Positions 8,053 to 17,603 of a stretch of 64,000 nucleotides of DNA are shown piece after piece (position 1 is the stretch's first letter; the number at the start of each line of letters is the position of its first letter). Source of the DNA: Alitiscatomonas aceti (lineage in GTDB: Bacteria; Bacillota; Clostridia; Lachnospirales; Lachnospiraceae). Position numbers and translations under genes: made by a program. Below the pieces are notes generated by a model. It saw only the letters and a list, made by a program, of their open reading frames with translations, searched no databases and was not told the origin of the DNA. Location of the stretch: the NCBI RefSeq assembly GCF_025567195.1, contig NZ_JAOQJF010000014.1:1-64000 (forward strand), written 5' to 3'.

Positions 8053-10638
8053 ATGGAAGACAACAGACAGAAACCGGGCTTCTTTGTCCGGCTGGCAACT
8101 CTGATCGTGGATAAAAGAAACCTTTTTTTCCTGCTGTATACAGCAGGGATCATCTTCAGCCTTATTTCGCAGGGCTGGGTCCAGGTGAATAATGACATCA
8201 CCGATTATCTGCCGGAGGAGACAGAGACACGGCAGGGTCTCCAGCTGATGGAAGACGAGTTTACCACCTTTGGCACAGCCCGGGTCATGGTTTCTAATAT
8301 TACATATGAAAATGCGGAGGAGCTGAAGGATGTGATCGAGGCCATCCCGGGAGTTTCCTCTGTGACCTTTGGCGATCAGGTGGACGAGGATGAAAATACC
8401 ATCGACGCCGATGACCGGGACGACTATTATAAGGATTCAGCCGCCCTGTATTCCGTGACCTTTGAGGGAGAGACCGACGATCCCGTCAGTGAAGAGGCCA
8501 TGGTGCAGTTAAGGGAGACCTTAAAGGATTACGACCTTTCCATTTCCTCCGAGGTAGGAGAGGACGGGTCTGCAAGGCTTGAAAAGGAAATGCAGAGCAT
8601 TCTTGTGGTGGCCGCCATCACGATCCTTGTGGTGCTCTTCCTGACCTCCAGGACTTATGGAGAGATCCCGGTGCTGCTTCTGACCTTTGTGGCAGCGGCT
8701 CTCTTAAATAAAGGAACCAACTATCTTCTGGGAGAGATTTCCTTTATTTCTGATTCCATCGCCGTGGTCTTACAGCTGGCCCTGGCCATTGACTATGCCA
8801 TTATCCTGTGCCACCGGTTCAGTGAGGAGAAGGAGACGGCAGATACCCGTACAGCCTGTATCCTGGCCTTAAGCAAGGCGATCCCGGAGATCTCCTCCAG
8901 CTGCCTGACTACCCTGGCCGGCCTGGCCGCCATGATGTTCATGCAGTTTGGCATCGGCATGGACCTGGGCGTCGTCCTTATCAAGGCCGTGCTTTTCAGT
9001 ATCCTCTCGGTATTTACCTTAATGCCGGGGCTTCTTATGCTGTTTTCCAAGCTCATCGAGCGGACCCCCCATAAGAGCTTTATCCCGAAGATCACCGTCT
9101 GGGGGCGGTTTGTGACCAGTCTGAAATACATCACTCCGCCGCTGTTTGTAATCGCCTTTGCCGCCGCCGCCTATCTGGCTGGAAACTGCCCGTATTCCTA
9201 CGGCACTAATACAGTGAAAACTGAAAAGAAAAATGAAACGGAGATCGCCAGGGAGAATATAGACAACGTTTTTGGAAGCCAGAATACCCTGGCAGTGGTG
9301 GTCCCGGCCGGGGACTATGAAACAGAGGAGCGGCTTTTAAAACGTCTCAGCGCCTTTCCCCAGGTGGACACAGCCCTGGGCCTGGCCAACGTGGAGGTAA
9401 AGGACGGATATGTTCTGACGGACGCCCTGACGCCCAGACAGTTTTCCGAGCTGACGGATATGGATATGGAGATCTGCCGCCTGTTCTATAAGGCCTACGC
9501 CGCCGACCGGGAGGAATATGTGCGGATCATCAATAATATTGACGTTTTCAAGGTCCCCATCATCGATATGTTCCAGTTTTTATACCAGTATGTGGGCGAC
9601 GGGTATCTGGACCAGGGATATATCACCCTGGACGACGATACCAGAAGTGATCTGGATGACCTGAACAAACAGATCAATGACGCCAAGGAGCAGCTCCAGA
9701 GCGAAAAATACTCCCGGATGCTCTTAAATCTGGCTCTGCCGGAGGAGGGCCAGGAGACCTTCGCGTTCCTGGATACCCTCCATGAGGTGATCGGAGGCTA
9801 TTATCCGGCCGGAAGCTTTTATCTGGTGGGCAATTCCACCAGCGATTATGACCTTGCGTCCTCCTTCTCCCACGACAATACGCTCATCAGCGTCCTGACC
9901 ATCGTATTTGTGATCCTGGTGCTTTTATTCACCTTCATGTCCGTGGGCCTTCCTGTTCTGCTGATCCTGGTGATCCAGGGAAGCGTGTGGTTAAACTTTT
10001 CCTTCCCCACGCTCCAGAACAGCCCCGTATACTTTTTAAGCTATCTGATCGTCAGCTCCATCCAGATGGGCGCCAACATTGATTATGCCATCGTAATCTC
10101 CAGCCGCTACCAGGAGCTGAAAAATAAGATGCCGCGGAGAGAGGCCATGATCGAAACGCTGAACCTGTCGTTCCCCACGGTATTCACCTCCGGGACCATC
10201 ATGGCCTCCGCAGGTATCTTCATCAGCAAGATGACCACGGATCCGGCCATTTACGCCGTAGGCCTGTGCATCGGCCGCGGCACCATCATCTCCATGCTCT
10301 TAGTCATGGGGATCCTTCCGGGTATTCTGCTTTTAGGAGACACCATCATCGACCGGACCACCTTCAATATCAAATATCCGGCCATCGTCCAGACCACAGA
10401 GGCCGTGGGCATGGTACGGCTGGACGGGCGGATCCGCGGCACAGTTTCCGGTAAGATCGACGCCGAGGTCCACGGAGTCTTAATGGGAGACGTTTCCGCT
10501 GTGATCTCTGCCGGAAATCCGGATGCGGTGAAGGCCATCGGGGAGCTGCCGGATGGAGAAGATCCCGGCAGCCTGGAAGAAAAGCCAGATGAAAACGAGA
10601 AAAATACGGAGAAAGGAGAAAATGACCATGAAGCATAA
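8053..10638 (+). CDS. MMPL/RND-family exporter with bactofilin-like C-terminal tail
   Basis: An 861-residue membrane protein with two MMPL repeats: a TM segment near residue 25-45, an extracellular domain to ~190, five TM segments (~195-345), a further extracellular domain (~385-610) and a second TM bundle (~615-770). LAIDYAIILCHRFSEE and GANIDYAIVISSRYQEL carry the Asp-Tyr pairs of MMPL proton-relay helices. After the last TM segment comes an unusual tail with regularly spaced Gly/Val (LDGRIRGTVSGKIDAEV, HGVLMGDV), resembling a short bactofilin-type beta helix. ATG 8053 is chosen because GGAAGGAG precedes it; an in-frame TTG at 8011 has no ribosome site. The next gene overlaps its end, so export of, or cooperation with, that surface protein is likely. 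Confidence 0.88.
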   Translation: MEDNRQKPGFFVRLATLIVDKRNLFFLLYTAGIIFSLISQGWVQVNNDITDYLPEETETRQGLQLMEDEFTTFGTARVMVSNITYENAEELKDVIEAIPGVSSVTFGDQVDEDENTIDADDRDDYYKDSAALYSVTFEGETDDPVSEEAMVQLRETLKDYDLSISSEVGEDGSARLEKEMQSILVVAAITILVVLFLTSRTYGEIPVLLLTFVAAALLNKGTNYLLGEISFISDSIAVVLQLALAIDYAIILCHRFSEEKETADTRTACILALSKAIPEISSSCLTTLAGLAAMMFMQFGIGMDLGVVLIKAVLFSILSVFTLMPGLLMLFSKLIERTPHKSFIPKITVWGRFVTSLKYITPPLFVIAFAAAAYLAGNCPYSYGTNTVKTEKKNETEIARENIDNVFGSQNTLAVVVPAGDYETEERLLKRLSAFPQVDTALGLANVEVKDGYVLTDALTPRQFSELTDMDMEICRLFYKAYAADREEYVRIINNIDVFKVPIIDMFQFLYQYVGDGYLDQGYITLDDDTRSDLDDLNKQINDAKEQLQSEKYSRMLLNLALPEEGQETFAFLDTLHEVIGGYYPAGSFYLVGNSTSDYDLASSFSHDNTLISVLTIVFVILVLLFTFMSVGLPVLLILVIQGSVWLNFSFPTLQNSPVYFLSYLIVSSIQMGANIDYAIVISSRYQELKNKMPRREAMIETLNLSFPTVFTSGTIMASAGIFISKMTTDPAIYAVGLCIGRGTIISMLLVMGILPGILLLGDTIIDRTTFNIKYPAIVQTTEAVGMVRLDGRIRGTVSGKIDAEVHGVLMGDVSAVISAGNPDAVKAIGELPDGEDPGSLEEKPDENEKNTEKGENDHEA

Positions 10639-13600
10639 AGCAAAAAAAATATCGGCAGTGATCCTGTCCGCCGTCCTGGCAGCTTCCTCCTTTTCATCCA
10701 TTCCCGCCTATGCGGACGGCGAAACGGTCCAGATCTCCAGCGCCGAGGATTTTGCCGCCTTTTCAAAAAACTGCACCCTGGATTCCTGGTCCAGAGGAAA
10801 GACCATAAATCTGACGGCTGATATCAGTCTGGCCGATACAGACGTTTCTCCTGTGCCGATCTTCTGCGGTACCTTCAACGGAAACGGCCATACCATTTCC
10901 GGCCTGGATCTGGACGGAGGCAACTCCTACCAGGGACTGTTCCGGTTTGTGGCAGAGGATGGCGTTATAAACGGACTGACCGTCTCCGGCACTGTGTCGG
11001 CGGACGGCGCCCAGGAGTATGTGGGCGGGATCGCAGGCAGCGTCCGCGGCATTGTACGGGACTGCAGCTTTGAGGGCGTCATCGACGGGACCATGTATGT
11101 GGGCGGAATTGCAGGCATCACAGAAAAAACGGGACGGATCGAAAACTGCCGGGTCATCGGCATGGTCCAGGGAGAAAAATACATCGGGGGCATCACCGGA
11201 CGGAACGACGGCTCCATTTCCGCCTCTGTAAACCATGCACGGATCAATCCCCTGGCCGGAGGGCTCAGCGCCAGTCTGGAGGAAGAGGCACCGGCTGATG
11301 TGAAGGATACGGCGCTGGACCGGACAGAAAGCACTCTGGAAAATGCCAGAGATACGGCTGAGGTATCCCAGGATACGGGAGGGATCGCAGGCTTTTCCAA
11401 TGGAAATATCTTAAACTGCACCAATGAAGGCGCAGTGGGCTATCCCCATGTGGGCTACAACGTGGGCGGCATCGTGGGGCGTACCAGCGGCTACCTGTCC
11501 GGCTGTACCAACAAGGGAAAGATCAACGGCAGGAAGGATGTGGGCGGCATTGCCGGACAGCTTGCCCCCGATATCCAGCTGATCTTTTCCACGGACACCC
11601 TGGATAAGCTGGATCACGAATTATCTGTGCTTTCCAGCCTGGCCGACACCGCCATGGACCACACGGACGGAAACCGGGATGTAATCTCCAGACGTCTGGA
11701 CGCCATTTCTGATTATGCAGAATCTGCCTCGGACCACACCTCCGACCTGGCAGATATGACTGTGGACTGGGCCGACGGGAATCTGGAGGTCATCAATGAT
11801 CTCATGGACCGGGTCGGCGATACAGTGGACCGGTTAAACGAGATCACCAGCAGCGCTGAGGGGATCCTGGATACAGTGGGAGAAGGCGTAGAGCTTCTGG
11901 AGGATTGCGTGGACGAGGCCGGAAGCGCCCTGGGCGCCGGGGCCAAAGGAGAGCAGGAGCTCCGGGACATGATCCAGAAAATGAAGGATTACAACGCCAT
12001 CCAGAAGGAATGTGCCGCCGCCATACGTGAGGATGCAAAGAATATGCTGAAGGCCCTGGCGGAGGGCGATCTGGAGGGAGCCTCGGAGCTGGCCGCAGAT
12101 ATGGAGGAGCAGGCGGCGGAATATAAAAATGCCGCCCAGGGCAAGCTTGAGACTTTAAAGCAGTTCCGGGAAGCCATCAAGGATCTCCCTGCCATTGCCG
12201 ACAAGCTCCGGGGCAGCGCCGGGAGCCTGGAGGAGGCCATGGATACCCTGGAGCACGTCTCCTATGATGTGGCTGACACAGCCGCGGAGGTACACCGCCT
12301 GTTCCAGGATCTCTCGGACCGGGATGACATCCAGTTCAAGTCCCTGGGTGACGACTATAAGGCCAAGGGAGACCAGGTCCATGACTCCGTCAGCGCCATC
12401 GGAGACCAGCTGGATCTCCTGAACCAGGAGGTGGGAGCCACTGGAGACGCCCTTTCTGCGGATATGCGGAGCCTAAAGGACCAGCTCCAGGTCATCAGCG
12501 ATGTGCTGGACGACGCGGCGGACGATGCCAGGGAGTCCGATAAGGACGATCTCTGGAGCGACGTATCCGAGGAAGAGATCTATCAGACCACCGTCGGAAA
12601 GGCCGAGGGCTGCATTAACAACGGTGTGGTGGAAGGAGACATCAACGCCGGAGGCGTAGCCGGAGCCATGGCTGTGGAAAGTATGCTGGATCCGGAGGAG
12701 GACATTGAGCGGGTCGGGGACGATTCCTTCAGCTTTCACTACGAAACCCGGGCGATTCTGTTAAACTGTGAGAACCGGGTACCCGTCACCTCCAAAAAAG
12801 ACTACGCAGGAGGTATCGTTGGCCGCATGGATCTGGGATATATCCTGGACTGCCGGAACTACGGAAATGTGGAGAGCACTGATGGAAGCTATGTGGGAGG
12901 AATCGCCGGAAGCTCCGCCTCCACCATCCGAAGATCCCAGAGTAAATGTATGGCTTCTGGCAAAAACTTTGTGGGGGGGATTGCCGGGGATGGCTACAAT
13001 CTGACAGAAAATCTTGCCTTTGTATCCATTGGGGACGGTGAGATGTATTGCGGCGCCATTGCAGGCCGTGTGGATGATGAAGGCGAGATTTCAAGCAACC
13101 GGTTTGTGGAGAATGGAAGCGCCGGCATCGACGGAGTCAGCTACGCGGGAAAGGCCGAGCCCATTTCCTATGAAAGCCTCATGGCAGAAGAAAACGCCCC
13201 GGAAGAATTCGGGAAATTTGCTCTGACGTATATCGCTGATGACACTCTGGCGGGCCGCGTTTCCTGTAAATATGGAGAGCCGCTTTCCGGCCTTGCCGTT
13301 CCCTCCGTGCCGCAGAAGCCGGGATATCACGGAGAGTGGGAGCCTGTGGGCGAAGATACCATCACCTTTGACCATGTGTTAAAGGCTGTTTATACGCCTC
13401 ATGTGACCACGGTGGAAAGCAGCGCCCGGAGGGATGACGTGCGGGCTGTGATCCTGGCCGAGGGCACCTTCCATGAGGATACAGAGTTGTCAGCAGAAAA
13501 GCTGTCAGAGGAAAGGGACCGTGAGACCTGGAGGATCACGCTCACCGGAGATCTGGGCGGTGAGGAGGAGTCCCAGGAAGCCTATACCTACCGCTTTATC

Positions 13601-13912
13601 CTTCCCAGGGACTGGGAAAACGCTTCTCTGACCATAAAAACAGCCCAGGGGACGGAAGAGGCCGGCTGCAAAAAGGACCAGAGCGCCCTGGTGTTCTCCA
13701 CTGCCTGGACGGACTTTGAGCTGACGGCGGAAAAAACAGGCGCAGGTGCGAAGGGAGGCTGGATGATCCCGGCGCTGGCAGGAGGTGCGCTCCTGGCGGC
13801 GGCTGTCCTGGTATTCCTTTTTGTAAAGAAGAAAAAAAGAGCTTTGCCAGAGGAAAACGGGGACCATCAGAAAGCCGTCCAGGAGGCTGAAAAAGATTCG
13901 CCGTTGAAATAA
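10628..13912 (+). CDS. Giant GLUG-repeat surface protein with central coiled coil and C-terminal membrane anchor
   Basis: About 1094 residues, exported. Signal peptide MKHKAKKISAVILSAVLAAS ending near AYA-DGE; GLUG-type repeats (YVGGIAGSVRG, YVGGIAGITEKTG, YIGGITGRNDG, NVGGIVGRTSG, DVGGIAGQLAP) over about residues 100-320; an Ala/Glu/Asp-rich helical, coiled-coil-like region (~325-650); more GLUG repeats (YAGGIVGRMDLG, YVGGIAGSSAS, FVGGIAGDGYN) at ~720-810; a beta-rich region; then a TM helix IPALAGGALLAAAVLVFLFV and a KKKKR cytoplasmic end. ATG 10628 is preferred over 10622 because GGAG (10615-10618) is nine bases from it. It overlaps the exporter gene by 11 bases. Its function is unknown; adhesion or envelope scaffolding with the MMPL protein is inferred. 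Confidence 0.85.
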   Translation: MKHKAKKISAVILSAVLAASSFSSIPAYADGETVQISSAEDFAAFSKNCTLDSWSRGKTINLTADISLADTDVSPVPIFCGTFNGNGHTISGLDLDGGNSYQGLFRFVAEDGVINGLTVSGTVSADGAQEYVGGIAGSVRGIVRDCSFEGVIDGTMYVGGIAGITEKTGRIENCRVIGMVQGEKYIGGITGRNDGSISASVNHARINPLAGGLSASLEEEAPADVKDTALDRTESTLENARDTAEVSQDTGGIAGFSNGNILNCTNEGAVGYPHVGYNVGGIVGRTSGYLSGCTNKGKINGRKDVGGIAGQLAPDIQLIFSTDTLDKLDHELSVLSSLADTAMDHTDGNRDVISRRLDAISDYAESASDHTSDLADMTVDWADGNLEVINDLMDRVGDTVDRLNEITSSAEGILDTVGEGVELLEDCVDEAGSALGAGAKGEQELRDMIQKMKDYNAIQKECAAAIREDAKNMLKALAEGDLEGASELAADMEEQAAEYKNAAQGKLETLKQFREAIKDLPAIADKLRGSAGSLEEAMDTLEHVSYDVADTAAEVHRLFQDLSDRDDIQFKSLGDDYKAKGDQVHDSVSAIGDQLDLLNQEVGATGDALSADMRSLKDQLQVISDVLDDAADDARESDKDDLWSDVSEEEIYQTTVGKAEGCINNGVVEGDINAGGVAGAMAVESMLDPEEDIERVGDDSFSFHYETRAILLNCENRVPVTSKKDYAGGIVGRMDLGYILDCRNYGNVESTDGSYVGGIAGSSASTIRRSQSKCMASGKNFVGGIAGDGYNLTENLAFVSIGDGEMYCGAIAGRVDDEGEISSNRFVENGSAGIDGVSYAGKAEPISYESLMAEENAPEEFGKFALTYIADDTLAGRVSCKYGEPLSGLAVPSVPQKPGYHGEWEPVGEDTITFDHVLKAVYTPHVTTVESSARRDDVRAVILAEGTFHEDTELSAEKLSEERDRETWRITLTGDLGGEEESQEAYTYRFILPRDWENASLTIKTAQGTEEAGCKKDQSALVFSTAWTDFELTAEKTGAGAKGGWMIPALAGGALLAAAVLVFLFVKKKKRALPEENGDHQKAVQEAEKDSPLK

Positions 13913-13930
13913 TGACCGATCTGGTGTATG

Positions 13931-13960
13931 ATGGAGGCAGTAAGAGCTGCCTCCATTTTT
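13931..13960 (+). terminator. Terminator of the exporter/surface-protein operon
   Basis: Perfect ten-base stem ATGGAGGCAG / CTGCCTCCAT (13931-13940, 13947-13956), loop TAAGAG, then T4. Confidence 0.92.
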
Positions 13961-13988
13961 CGGCAGTATGGAAAGGAGCGTGCCGGTG

Positions 13989-14345
13989 ATGACATGTATG
14001 GAAGCGGAGAAAATGGTGATCCCGTATATCAACGACCAGCTTTCGGTGACAGAGCTGGAGGATTTCATTGAGCACATTAAGACCTGCGAGAACTGCCGGG
14101 AAGAGCTGGAGATCCACTATATGGTGGATGTGGGTTTAAAAAAGCTGGATGAGGCCGACGGCACCTATGACATCGTCGGCGATCTGAAACGGAAGCTGGA
14201 GAGCTCAGAGGCTGTCCTGCGGCGCTTCTTCACCTTCCAGGTGGCCCGCTATGCCGTCAGCACCCTGATGGCCATGGCCCTGGTGGTCATATTCCTCTTA
14301 CAGCTCAGGATCTGGAAGCAGGCAGGCTTCTTTATATCAATTTAG
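13989..14345 (+). CDS. zf-HC2 anti-sigma-like membrane protein
   Basis: A 118-residue protein with an N-terminal zinc-finger of the anti-sigma type: C3-x(30+)-H-IKTC-ENC (MTCMEAEKM..., EHIKTCENCREEL), then a helical linker and one TM helix (VSTLMAMALVVIFLLQLRI). Such proteins usually hold an ECF sigma factor at the membrane, but no sigma gene is adjacent. ATG 13989 is selected because AAAGGAG lies ten bases before it; an ATG seven codons earlier has none. It is nine bases upstream of polA, so it may be co-transcribed with it. The role is inferred from the motif only. Confidence 0.75.
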   Translation: MTCMEAEKMVIPYINDQLSVTELEDFIEHIKTCENCREELEIHYMVDVGLKKLDEADGTYDIVGDLKRKLESSEAVLRRFFTFQVARYAVSTLMAMALVVIFLLQLRIWKQAGFFISI

Positions 14346-14354
14346 GAGACGATT

Positions 14355-16988
14355 ATGGAAAAACTGGTACTGATCGACGGGCACAGTATTTTAAACCGTG
14401 CCTTTTACGGCGTTCCCGGACTGACCAATTCCGAGGGACTCCATACCAATGCCGTTTATGGTTTTTTAAATATTCTTTTTAAGCTGCTGGAGGAGGAAAA
14501 GCCGGGATATCTGGCCGTGGCCTTCGACCTGAAGGCTCCCACCTTCCGCCATACCATGTACGACGCCTATAAAGGAACGAGAAAGCCCATGCCGGAAGAG
14601 CTTCACGAGCAGGTTCCCCTGATGAAGGAGGTTCTGACGGCCATGGGCATTCCGATCTTTACGAGAGAGGGCTATGAGGCCGACGATATCCTGGGAACGG
14701 TGGCGAAAAAGGCCCAGGCAGCCGGGATGGAGGTAACGGTGGTTTCTGGGGACCGGGACCTTCTCCAGCTTTCTGATGTCCATATTAAGATCAGCATCCC
14801 TAAGACCAGCCGTGGGACCACAGAGGTCCATACGTACTATCCGGAGGATGTAAAGCGGGAGTATCAGGTAACGCCGGAGCAGTTTATCGACGTAAAAGCC
14901 CTTATGGGAGACACCTCCGACAATATTCCCGGAGTTCCCTCCATCGGAGAAAAAACAGCGACAAATCTGATCCTGCAGTTTGGCAGCGTGAACGGTGTTT
15001 ACGAGCATCTTTCAGAGGTAAAGCCTCCCCGGGCAAAAAAATCCCTGGAGGAGCACAGGGATCTGGCTGAGCTTTCTTATAAGCTGGCAAAGATCTGCAT
15101 CGATGCTCCGGTGGAATTCTCTCCGGAGGACGCCAGGATCGGAGACCTCTACACAAAAGAAGCATATGAGTACATGAGCCGCCTGGAATTTAAATCCCTG
15201 CTGGCAAGATTCGGGGACCATGTGAAAAAGGAAGCAGCTGCAACTCTGGATTTCCATGCTGTGACGGATCTGGCCGTGGCCGAGGCACTGTTCCAGAAGG
15301 CCATGGGATCCGAACGGACCGGGGCCGTCCTGCTGGCCGAGGGACCGGAGATCTCCGGAGCCGCCCTGTGCCTGGACGGCCAGAACGCGTATCTGATCCA
15401 GAAGGAGGGTTTCCTTACGGGAGAGTACCTGGCCGGTAAAATGACGGAGCTGTACCGGACCGGACATGTATGGACCCTGGGGCTGAAAAGCCAGCTTCCA
15501 TTCCTGGATCTGGGCTATGGGGACACGGTGTATGACGCCGCTGTGGCCGCTTACCTTTTAAATCCTCTGAAGGATACGTATGACTATGACGATCTGGCCA
15601 GGGATCACCTGGGGCTTACGGCTCCCTCCAGAGCGGATCTTTTGAAAAAGCTGACGTATGCGGAGGCCATGGATCAGGAACCGGAAGCCTTCCTTTCTTT
15701 TGCCGGCTTCCTGGGCCACTGTGCATACCAGTCCGGCGGGATCCTTATGGAAAAGCTGGAAGCGGAAGGCATGAAGGATCTGTACCTGGAGATCGAGCTT
15801 CCGCTGATCTACGCCCTGTACCATATGGAGGAAGAGGGGATCGCCGTAAAACGGGAGGAGCTTTCCGCCTACGGTGAAAAACTGAAGCAGCAGATCACAG
15901 TCCTGGAGCAGGAGATCTGGGACATGACCGGAAGCCAGTTCAACATCAACTCCCCGAAACAGTTAGGCGAGGTGCTGTTTGAAAAAATGGGCTTAAAGGG
16001 CGGAAAAAAGACAAAGACAGGCTACTCCACGGCTGCCGACGTACTGGAGAAGCTGGCTCCCGATTATCCAGTGGTACAGAAGATCCTGGACTACCGGACG
16101 TATGCAAAGCTCAATTCCACCTACGCCGAGGGCCTGGGAAACTTCATCGGACCAGACGGAAGGATCCACAGCCGCTTTAACCAGACTATTACGGCCACCG
16201 GACGCATTTCCAGCACGGAGCCCAACCTCCAGAATATCCCCATCCGCATGGAACTGGGGAGGGCCATCCGGAAGGTGTTTGTACCCAGGGACGGGTTCAT
16301 ATTCCTGGACGCCGACTATTCCCAGATCGAGCTCCGGGTACTGGCCCATATGTCGGGAGACTCCAGGCTCATCGAGGCCTACCGGAGCGCCCAGGACATC
16401 CACGCCATCACAGCCTCCCAGGTGTTCCATATCCCCCTGGACCAGGTAACGCCCCTAAAACGGCGCAACGCCAAGGCTGTGAACTTCGGCATCGTCTACG
16501 GCATCAGCGCCTTCGGCCTCAGCGAGGATCTGAGCATCTCCAGGAAAGAGGCTCTGGAATATATCAATCAGTATTTCGAAACGTATCCGGGCGTAAAGAC
16601 CTTCCTGGACGGCCTGGTGGCTGACGCCAGGGAAAAGGGCTTCGTTTCCACCATGTTCGGCCGGCGGCGTCCTGTACCGGAGCTGGGCTCTGCCAATTTC
16701 ATGCAGCGTTCCTTCGGCGAGCGGGTGGCCATGAATTCCCCGATCCAGGGAACGGCCGCCGATATCATAAAGATCGCCATGATCCGGGTGGACCGGAGGC
16801 TTCGGGAGGAGGGCCTGGAATCCAGGCTGATCCTGCAGGTCCACGATGAGCTTCTGGTGGAAACGGCAGTCCGGGAAAAGGCACAGGTGGAGCGGATCCT
16901 GTCTGAGGAAATGAGCCGGGCGGCCGCCCTGAAGGTGCCCCTGGAGATCGATATGCACGATGGAAAAAACTGGTTTGAGGCCAAATAA
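14355..16988 (+). CDS. polA: DNA polymerase I
   Basis: Gap-filling replication and repair polymerase, 877 residues. The 5'-3' nuclease domain (~1-290) keeps its acidic sites, for example AFDLKAPTFRH, YEADDILGT, VSGDRDLLQLS and ALMGDTSDNIPGVPSIGEKTA. The middle exonuclease-like domain (~300-470) lacks the Asp-x-Glu of E. coli proofreading (LAEGPE at the first site), so proofreading is probably absent, as in Bacillus enzymes. The polymerase domain has motif A DADYSQIELRVLAH, motif B RRNAKAVNFGIVYGIS and motif C VHDELL. Start ATG 14355 follows GGAGACG. It is the head of a run with coaE, the walJ-like gene and others. Confidence 0.98.
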   Translation: MEKLVLIDGHSILNRAFYGVPGLTNSEGLHTNAVYGFLNILFKLLEEEKPGYLAVAFDLKAPTFRHTMYDAYKGTRKPMPEELHEQVPLMKEVLTAMGIPIFTREGYEADDILGTVAKKAQAAGMEVTVVSGDRDLLQLSDVHIKISIPKTSRGTTEVHTYYPEDVKREYQVTPEQFIDVKALMGDTSDNIPGVPSIGEKTATNLILQFGSVNGVYEHLSEVKPPRAKKSLEEHRDLAELSYKLAKICIDAPVEFSPEDARIGDLYTKEAYEYMSRLEFKSLLARFGDHVKKEAAATLDFHAVTDLAVAEALFQKAMGSERTGAVLLAEGPEISGAALCLDGQNAYLIQKEGFLTGEYLAGKMTELYRTGHVWTLGLKSQLPFLDLGYGDTVYDAAVAAYLLNPLKDTYDYDDLARDHLGLTAPSRADLLKKLTYAEAMDQEPEAFLSFAGFLGHCAYQSGGILMEKLEAEGMKDLYLEIELPLIYALYHMEEEGIAVKREELSAYGEKLKQQITVLEQEIWDMTGSQFNINSPKQLGEVLFEKMGLKGGKKTKTGYSTAADVLEKLAPDYPVVQKILDYRTYAKLNSTYAEGLGNFIGPDGRIHSRFNQTITATGRISSTEPNLQNIPIRMELGRAIRKVFVPRDGFIFLDADYSQIELRVLAHMSGDSRLIEAYRSAQDIHAITASQVFHIPLDQVTPLKRRNAKAVNFGIVYGISAFGLSEDLSISRKEALEYINQYFETYPGVKTFLDGLVADAREKGFVSTMFGRRRPVPELGSANFMQRSFGERVAMNSPIQGTAADIIKIAMIRVDRRLREEGLESRLILQVHDELLVETAVREKAQVERILSEEMSRAAALKVPLEIDMHDGKNWFEAK

Positions 16989-17003
16989 ATTCGAGGCGGT
17001 AAA

Positions 17004-17603
17004 ATGGAAACACAAAGGAAACGGATCATCGGCGTCACCGGAGGGGTGGGCGCCGGTAAATCGACGGTACTGGCCCTTTTAAGGGAAAAATTCGGCGCAG
17101 ACGTTTTTCTGGCGGATACCTGCGCCCACGAGCTCATGGAGCCCGGGACCAGAGGCCTGGAGCAGGTGGTCCAGGCCCTGGGCAGCAGCTTCCTGGCTCC
17201 CGACGGCTCTGTGGACAAAAAGGCTCTGGCCCAACGGATCTTCCATGATAAAGAGGCCTTAAGGACCATGAACGCCATCATTCATCCCCTGGTCTGGGAG
17301 ACCCTGGGAAAAAGGGCAGAAGCGTCCGGGCGCTCCCTGGCAGTCATCGAGGCAGCCGTGTTCGATACAGCTCCCGACGGTCTTTTTGACGAGATCTGGT
17401 ATGTGTACGCAGACCCGGAGTGCCGGATCCGGCGTCTCATGGAAAGCCGCGGCTATTCCAGGGAAAAATGTGAACGCATCATAGAAAGCCAGGCATCTGA
17501 GGAGGAGTACAGGGCCAGATGCAGCCGCGTCATCGACAACAGCGGAAGCGCCCTGGAAACGGAAAAACAGCTAAAGGAGATTCTTTGTAATGAGATTTGT
17601 TAG
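17004..17603 (+). CDS. coaE: Dephospho-CoA kinase
   Basis: Phosphorylates dephospho-CoA at the ribose 3' position, the last step of CoA synthesis. The 199 residues carry the P loop GVTGGVGAGKST (residues 10-21), the substrate region FLADTCAHELMEPGT, and the HPLVW segment, all standard for CoaE. The gene sits 15 bases after polA, its usual neighbour in Firmicutes, and overlaps the next gene by 14 bases, suggesting translational coupling. Confidence 0.97.
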   Translation: METQRKRIIGVTGGVGAGKSTVLALLREKFGADVFLADTCAHELMEPGTRGLEQVVQALGSSFLAPDGSVDKKALAQRIFHDKEALRTMNAIIHPLVWETLGKRAEASGRSLAVIEAAVFDTAPDGLFDEIWYVYADPECRIRRLMESRGYSREKCERIIESQASEEEYRARCSRVIDNSGSALETEKQLKEILCNEIC

